From Rhododendron vialii (taxonomy: Eukaryota; Streptophyta; Magnoliopsida; Ericales; Ericaceae), in the NCBI RefSeq assembly GCF_030253575.1, contig NC_080563.1, positions 11,923,001-11,987,000 of the forward strand: 64,000 bases of DNA, read 5' to 3'. A program made the translations under genes and the position numbers. Each line of letters opens with the position of its first letter. The stretch's first letter is position 1. Under the pieces are notes generated by a model, which had not been told where the DNA came from, did no database searches, and saw only the letters and a program-made list of their open reading frames with translations. Positions 60,572 through 64,000 of this stretch are shown piece after piece.

Positions 60572-61550
60572 TGTGAGAGACCTGAGAAACTCCTGTTTTT
60601 TCAGGAAGCTAAGGATCAGCAAAAATACAACTACTAAAATGGAAATGATATCTGATCAAAAAAAAAAAAAAATGGGAAAGGATATCCAGTTGAAAGGATA
60701 TTTTGTTTTCATGACGATAGTGAAAGGTGGAATGATTGCAAGTGGTAAGGCAGAAGCCTTTATCTAAAAGGGATTGCCAAGGATTAGAAAGCCCAATCAT
60801 TCTGCAAATATCAAGAGATATAGCCAATACGTTAGATCCGCGTGGCTAGAAGCCAATTTTTGACAACTTAAGTGTCTGAGTAAGCTTACGTGTAATTCGA
60901 CTAATTTTTGAAGGATCAATTCCAATGTCGCTAACGGGTCCAAATTAAAGTTGGGATGAAATCCTGTTAAAGTCGAACTCATAAGAATTTATAGCACATC
61001 AAATGTTTTGAATTTGAGACCTGGGAGGAAGCAAATGCTTAAGGGTGGGTCTTGACCAGGGACAACTGAATGTGGCGATCATACCATTTTCTAGAGAAAT
61101 CATTACGACTTTTTTACAGTTTGCCAAGAACTGAACGGTGCAGTTGGGTCCTTTTTGGCCACTTGCCGGACCTAGCTCAATAATTGGTTACTTCCATATT
61201 GTTGATCTTGTCAAAACACATAATTGTAGTGTAAATTATGTTAATTGAAGACCGATTAGAATGTGAACGGAGAAAAAAAAATCAAAATGATGTTCCAGAA
61301 ACACTGGATCAGAACCACCGAGATTCAGTTGTGATTTTTTTATTCCTTTCACATACTAATTGATATCCAATTAACATGATTTTAGATCACACCTATGCAT
61401 TTCGACGAGATCTACAAAATTGACAGAACCAATCATTTGAATTAGTCCGGCAACTAGTTGGGAAAAGACCCACTTCCCCAAGGTGCAGTTTCTCAAAAAA
61501 GTGCAAACTACTGAGAAGCTGCGTCCTTTTCGCTTGGGTCTCAAAACTAT
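60572..61550. other. 5' flank of copy D and array segment U
   Basis: About 60572-60790 is the array promoter flank, somewhat shortened. About 60790-61545 is segment U, matching 33.3-34.3 kb and 44.5-45.2 kb (GGGTGGGTCTTGACCAGGGA, CATACCATTTTCTAGAGAAA). It ends abruptly where the copy E fragment begins, after TTTCGCTTGGGTCTCAAAAC. No gene. Confidence 0.65.
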
Positions 61551-61817
61551 TGGTGAGCTAATTCCGCGAATTGTTGGTGCAAGTTTGTGCCTAGAAAGGG
61601 AAGGTATCCGACTATAGGCAAGCCGCAGGGTCCAGGTGGCAATGGAGCTGAATTCTGGTTTCTTGACTTGAGAAATGTCCATAGGTAGAAGAATATGGAC
61701 AGTAACACAATGGAGATGGTAAGAACTAGCTGCTCGAGCGAGCTCATCTTTCTCGTTGATGACATTCCTCCACCATGTCCATTGGGATGAAAGCTTGTGT
61801 AGAACATCTGAAAGCAT
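61551..61817 (-). pseudogene. CYP706-type cytochrome P450, copy E, N-terminal fragment
   Basis: ATG at 61817 begins MLSDVLHKLSSQWTWWRN, then the anchor and LPPGPCGLPIVGYLPFLG. It stops at FAELAHQ where array segment U takes over. A small insertion near 61728 shifts the frame inside the anchor, and a few codons near the start are missing relative to other copies. Only about 85 codons remain, with no catalytic part. The break joins exon 1 directly to segment U, so a deletion or unequal crossover between units is likely. Confidence 0.85.
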
Positions 61818-62380
61818 TGTGAGAGATTTGAGAAACTTTTTTTTTTCCTTTTTCAGGAAGCTACGGACATGCAAATACTACTACAACTTAACTGATATAT
61901 TGACAGGTTGAATGATTGCAAGTGGTAAGGCGGAGCCTTTTTATCCTCTAACTTGCAGATGCACATGCCTAAAAGCACGTCGGAATTTTACCGGACTGAT
62001 TTATGCGATAAATGTAATCTACCCGAAGTGTTAGTTATTATTTTGAGATATTTTCCTATTTAATGATAAAAGGCAACATTTATATAGAGATGTATTGCCT
62101 AAAATGTGAGGATAGAGAGGGATAGATTTATTATGAGAAATGGTCTCATGGCTAAAAATTTAACAGGAAGTGATCTATTGGTTGTAGAGGTTGCTCTCGT
62201 TTATATGCCTAGATATTTTCAACAGAAACCGCTCTGTTTTATAATATAGATTTTGGTACGGTTCTAAATGGATTACCAAAGATTAGGAAGTGTTCACCGG
62301 AATGAAGACAAACTATCTTGTGCTATAACCGTCCTCATCTAGTAAGGGATTCCTTATTTTTCTACGGTGCGGACATAATA
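61818..62380. other. Right edge of the array and unique intergenic DNA
   Basis: The first ~125 bp still match P450 upstream flanks (TTTTTCAGGAAGCTA, TTGAATGATTGCAAGTGGTA). Beyond that the sequence is unique, AT-rich and without a gene. Confidence 0.5.
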
Positions 62381-62647
62381 GTTCGGAGCCCCAAGCTAAT
62401 AATCGTAGCCATTCAACTTGTTTAAAACATGTTTTTAAAGGTACCCTTAAAAAAATTAGCTCAAACGAATATGGATAAGTGTTTGATCCAAACAATTTTT
62501 TATAAAACAGTTTCTATCAAGGTTTATGAAAAACTTTTTGGGTCAAACACTTATCGATATTCTTCTGAGCTGATTTTTTGGTGGTACTCTTAAAAATATG
62601 TTTTAAACAAGTTGAGCGACTCTGATTATTAGTGTGGGGCTCCGAAC
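62381..62647. mobile_element. Foldback MITE with ~110-bp inverted arms
   Basis: The left arm about 62381-62489 (GTTCGGAGCCCCAAGCTAAT..., GATAAGTGTTTGATCC) is repeated in inverted form at about 62540-62647 (GGGTCAAACACTTATCGATA, GTGGGGCTCCGAAC), with pairing continuing weakly toward the centre. No coding. Flanking duplication not resolved. Confidence 0.88.
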
Positions 62648-62813
62648 AATGAGGTTCAGTCGAGGAATTGTTGGTGAGCTAATTCAACAAAAAAGGGAGC
62701 AAAAACCCAATTATTTTGCACATATCCAATTCCTTTAGTAATACTCCTTCCTTCCCAAAATGCATGTTCATTTTGAAAAGTTAATATAAAAAAGTTATGC
62801 AACATTGCTCTTT

Positions 62814-62869
62814 GGGATGTGATTTTGGCACTCTACATTTAGCCAATGACATTCCATTTTTAGTTTTAT
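62814..62869. mobile_element. Left stub of MITE family X
   Basis: GTGATTTTGGCACTCTACATTTAG and CCATTTTTAGTTTTATT match the left part of the MITE at 22146. It is cut at the start of the LTR fossil. Confidence 0.6.
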
Positions 62870-64000
62870 TGTCACACCCTCGATTTTTAACATAAATATA
62901 AAGGAATTTTCATAAATAAAACCTCACATTAATCCGTACAATACCCCAAAAGAGTTAGACATTTTCATTTTCATAATCACATTTCGACCTCCAATAGTTT
63001 CCAAAAGATTACATCTTTGGCTCCAAGGCCCAAATCAACATAATTACCGAATGTCAAAAGAGAGTTAAGAACTTACAATATTCCTTAATCACAAGATTTA
63101 CAAATAGTGTTACAAAGACATCTTTCAAAAATAGATTTACAAAGATGGCTAAGTAACTCTTCAATGTTAGCTTTAAAAAAAATGTCCACATCCATGCACT
63201 CGAAACATGAAGCTACTGCCCTGTGTTAGTACCTGAAAGATTATGTAAGGTTTGAGCTACACTAGCCCCGTAGAAAGCTCTAACCTAACAATGTATGCAT
63301 ATGAAATGTAAGAGTGATCTTGTGATGAACAATGGTACCGAAGTTCGAAGAATGGACAGTATCAATAATCGATAACTCAACATTTTGTTTTCAAAACCAA
63401 CCATATGAATCAAATTGTAACATTTGAAAGTACCACGAGTCCAATCGTGTCTCGTACAAGTGTCATGAGCCATAACTCTTGTCGGGCCAGTTAAAGGATC
63501 TCGATGTCCTCTGCCAGGCACCTTACCCATTGGGAGGTCCTGAAGTATCAAATACGAGCATATAGCTCATGCCGGGCCAATTAAAGGACCCCGATGTTCT
63601 CTGTCAGGCACTCACCCGTCGATGAGTCCTAAAATGTTCTCGTCATGTCCGTAAAGTTTTGAAATCCTTTTATCATCATGTTCGTACCATTCAAACCCAA
63701 CTTTGATACATAAAGTATTTTGTGAAAATCATATCTAAACGAGCATTAAAGTTATGCTAAACGTCCGATGAAGTTATTAAACACAAGTAATCAAGTTAAG
63801 GGTCATTTGGGAGGTGTTTGGGCAAATTGGAAGTAATTAGGAATCAAAACAATGAAAAATGAAGCAAAACAGTGAAAGTTGGAGATAAGCAACAGGTATC
63901 GATACCAAGGCAAATGGTATCGACACCATTTGGTCGAAAGCATTCTAGACGCAAGGGTAGCGATAACAGAGGCAAAGGGTATCGATAACGATTGGTTTTT
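62870..64000. mobile_element. LTR-retroelement fossil running off the right edge
   Basis: Begins TGTCACACCCTCGATTTTTA, a start often seen in plant Ty3-type (Tekay/Del-like) LTRs read on one strand. Inside, about 63465-63535 and 63565-63632 are two diverged copies of a unit with CGGGCCAATTAAAGGACCCC and CTGTCAGGCACTCACCC words. The last 120 bp contain repeated GGTATCGATACC-like words. Neither the other end nor any coding part is in the window, so solo LTR versus longer element cannot be decided. Confidence 0.55.

Noticed and set aside
62660-62690. Tiny match to P450 exon 1 (GAATTGTTGGTGAGCTAATT)
   Set aside because: About 20 bases only; too short to call a sixth copy, though it resembles the copy E breakpoint sequence.

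Overview
The window is nuclear DNA from a flowering plant, most likely a eudicot. The signs are many short exons with GT/AG junctions, AT-rich introns, plant-type Stowaway and other MITEs, tRNA-derived SINEs, Ty1/copia and Ty3-type LTR fossils, and plant-specific gene families. There are no bacterial operons, CRISPR arrays, rRNA genes or convincing tRNA genes. The species cannot be read from the sequence.

Layout. 0-25.7 kb is the gene-rich part: the last exon of an unrecognised gene (+); a mitochondrial class-I release-factor-like gene (ICT1/ArfB type, 7 exons, +); an IBA57-type folate-binding Fe-S assembly factor (5 exons, +); a maspardin-like alpha/beta hydrolase on the opposite strand (8 exons, -); and a single-exon NYN-nuclease/C2H2 zinc-finger gene (+). 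All four recognised genes read through without a lesion when their exons are joined. From memory, IBA57, maspardin, the C2H2/NYN gene and a CYP706A cluster also lie close together on Arabidopsis chromosome 4, so the order looks like old microsynteny.

28-62 kb is a tandem array of five cytochrome P450 copies of the CYP706 type, all on the minus strand, each with two exons. Only copy C (54438-56504, 541 aa) is intact. Copy A has lost much of exon 1, copy B has a stop and two frameshifts, copy D has lost its haem-binding end and carries stops and frameshifts, and copy E is an N-terminal scrap. Flanking and intronic DNA was copied with the genes, so the same SINE with the same target duplication sits in the intron of each two-exon copy. 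Insertions found in only some copies give a relative history of the array.

The array has been invaded repeatedly: a pararetrovirus-like or LTR-like fossil (32.5-33.3 kb), a Harbinger-type MITE abutting a Ty1/copia fossil with 144-bp LTRs (38.9-44.4 kb), a hAT end, Stowaway and foldback MITEs, and an LTR fossil running off the right edge. The most unusual item is an 8.16-kb Mutator-like element (46170-54332). It has a perfect 9-bp target duplication, two uninterrupted empty sites in neighbouring array units, and short related ends. It carries what looks like an intact six-exon gene joining an HMG box to a plant-mobile-domain-like region and a helical tail. I see no transposase in it. I regard this cargo gene and its element as the best candidate for something undescribed.
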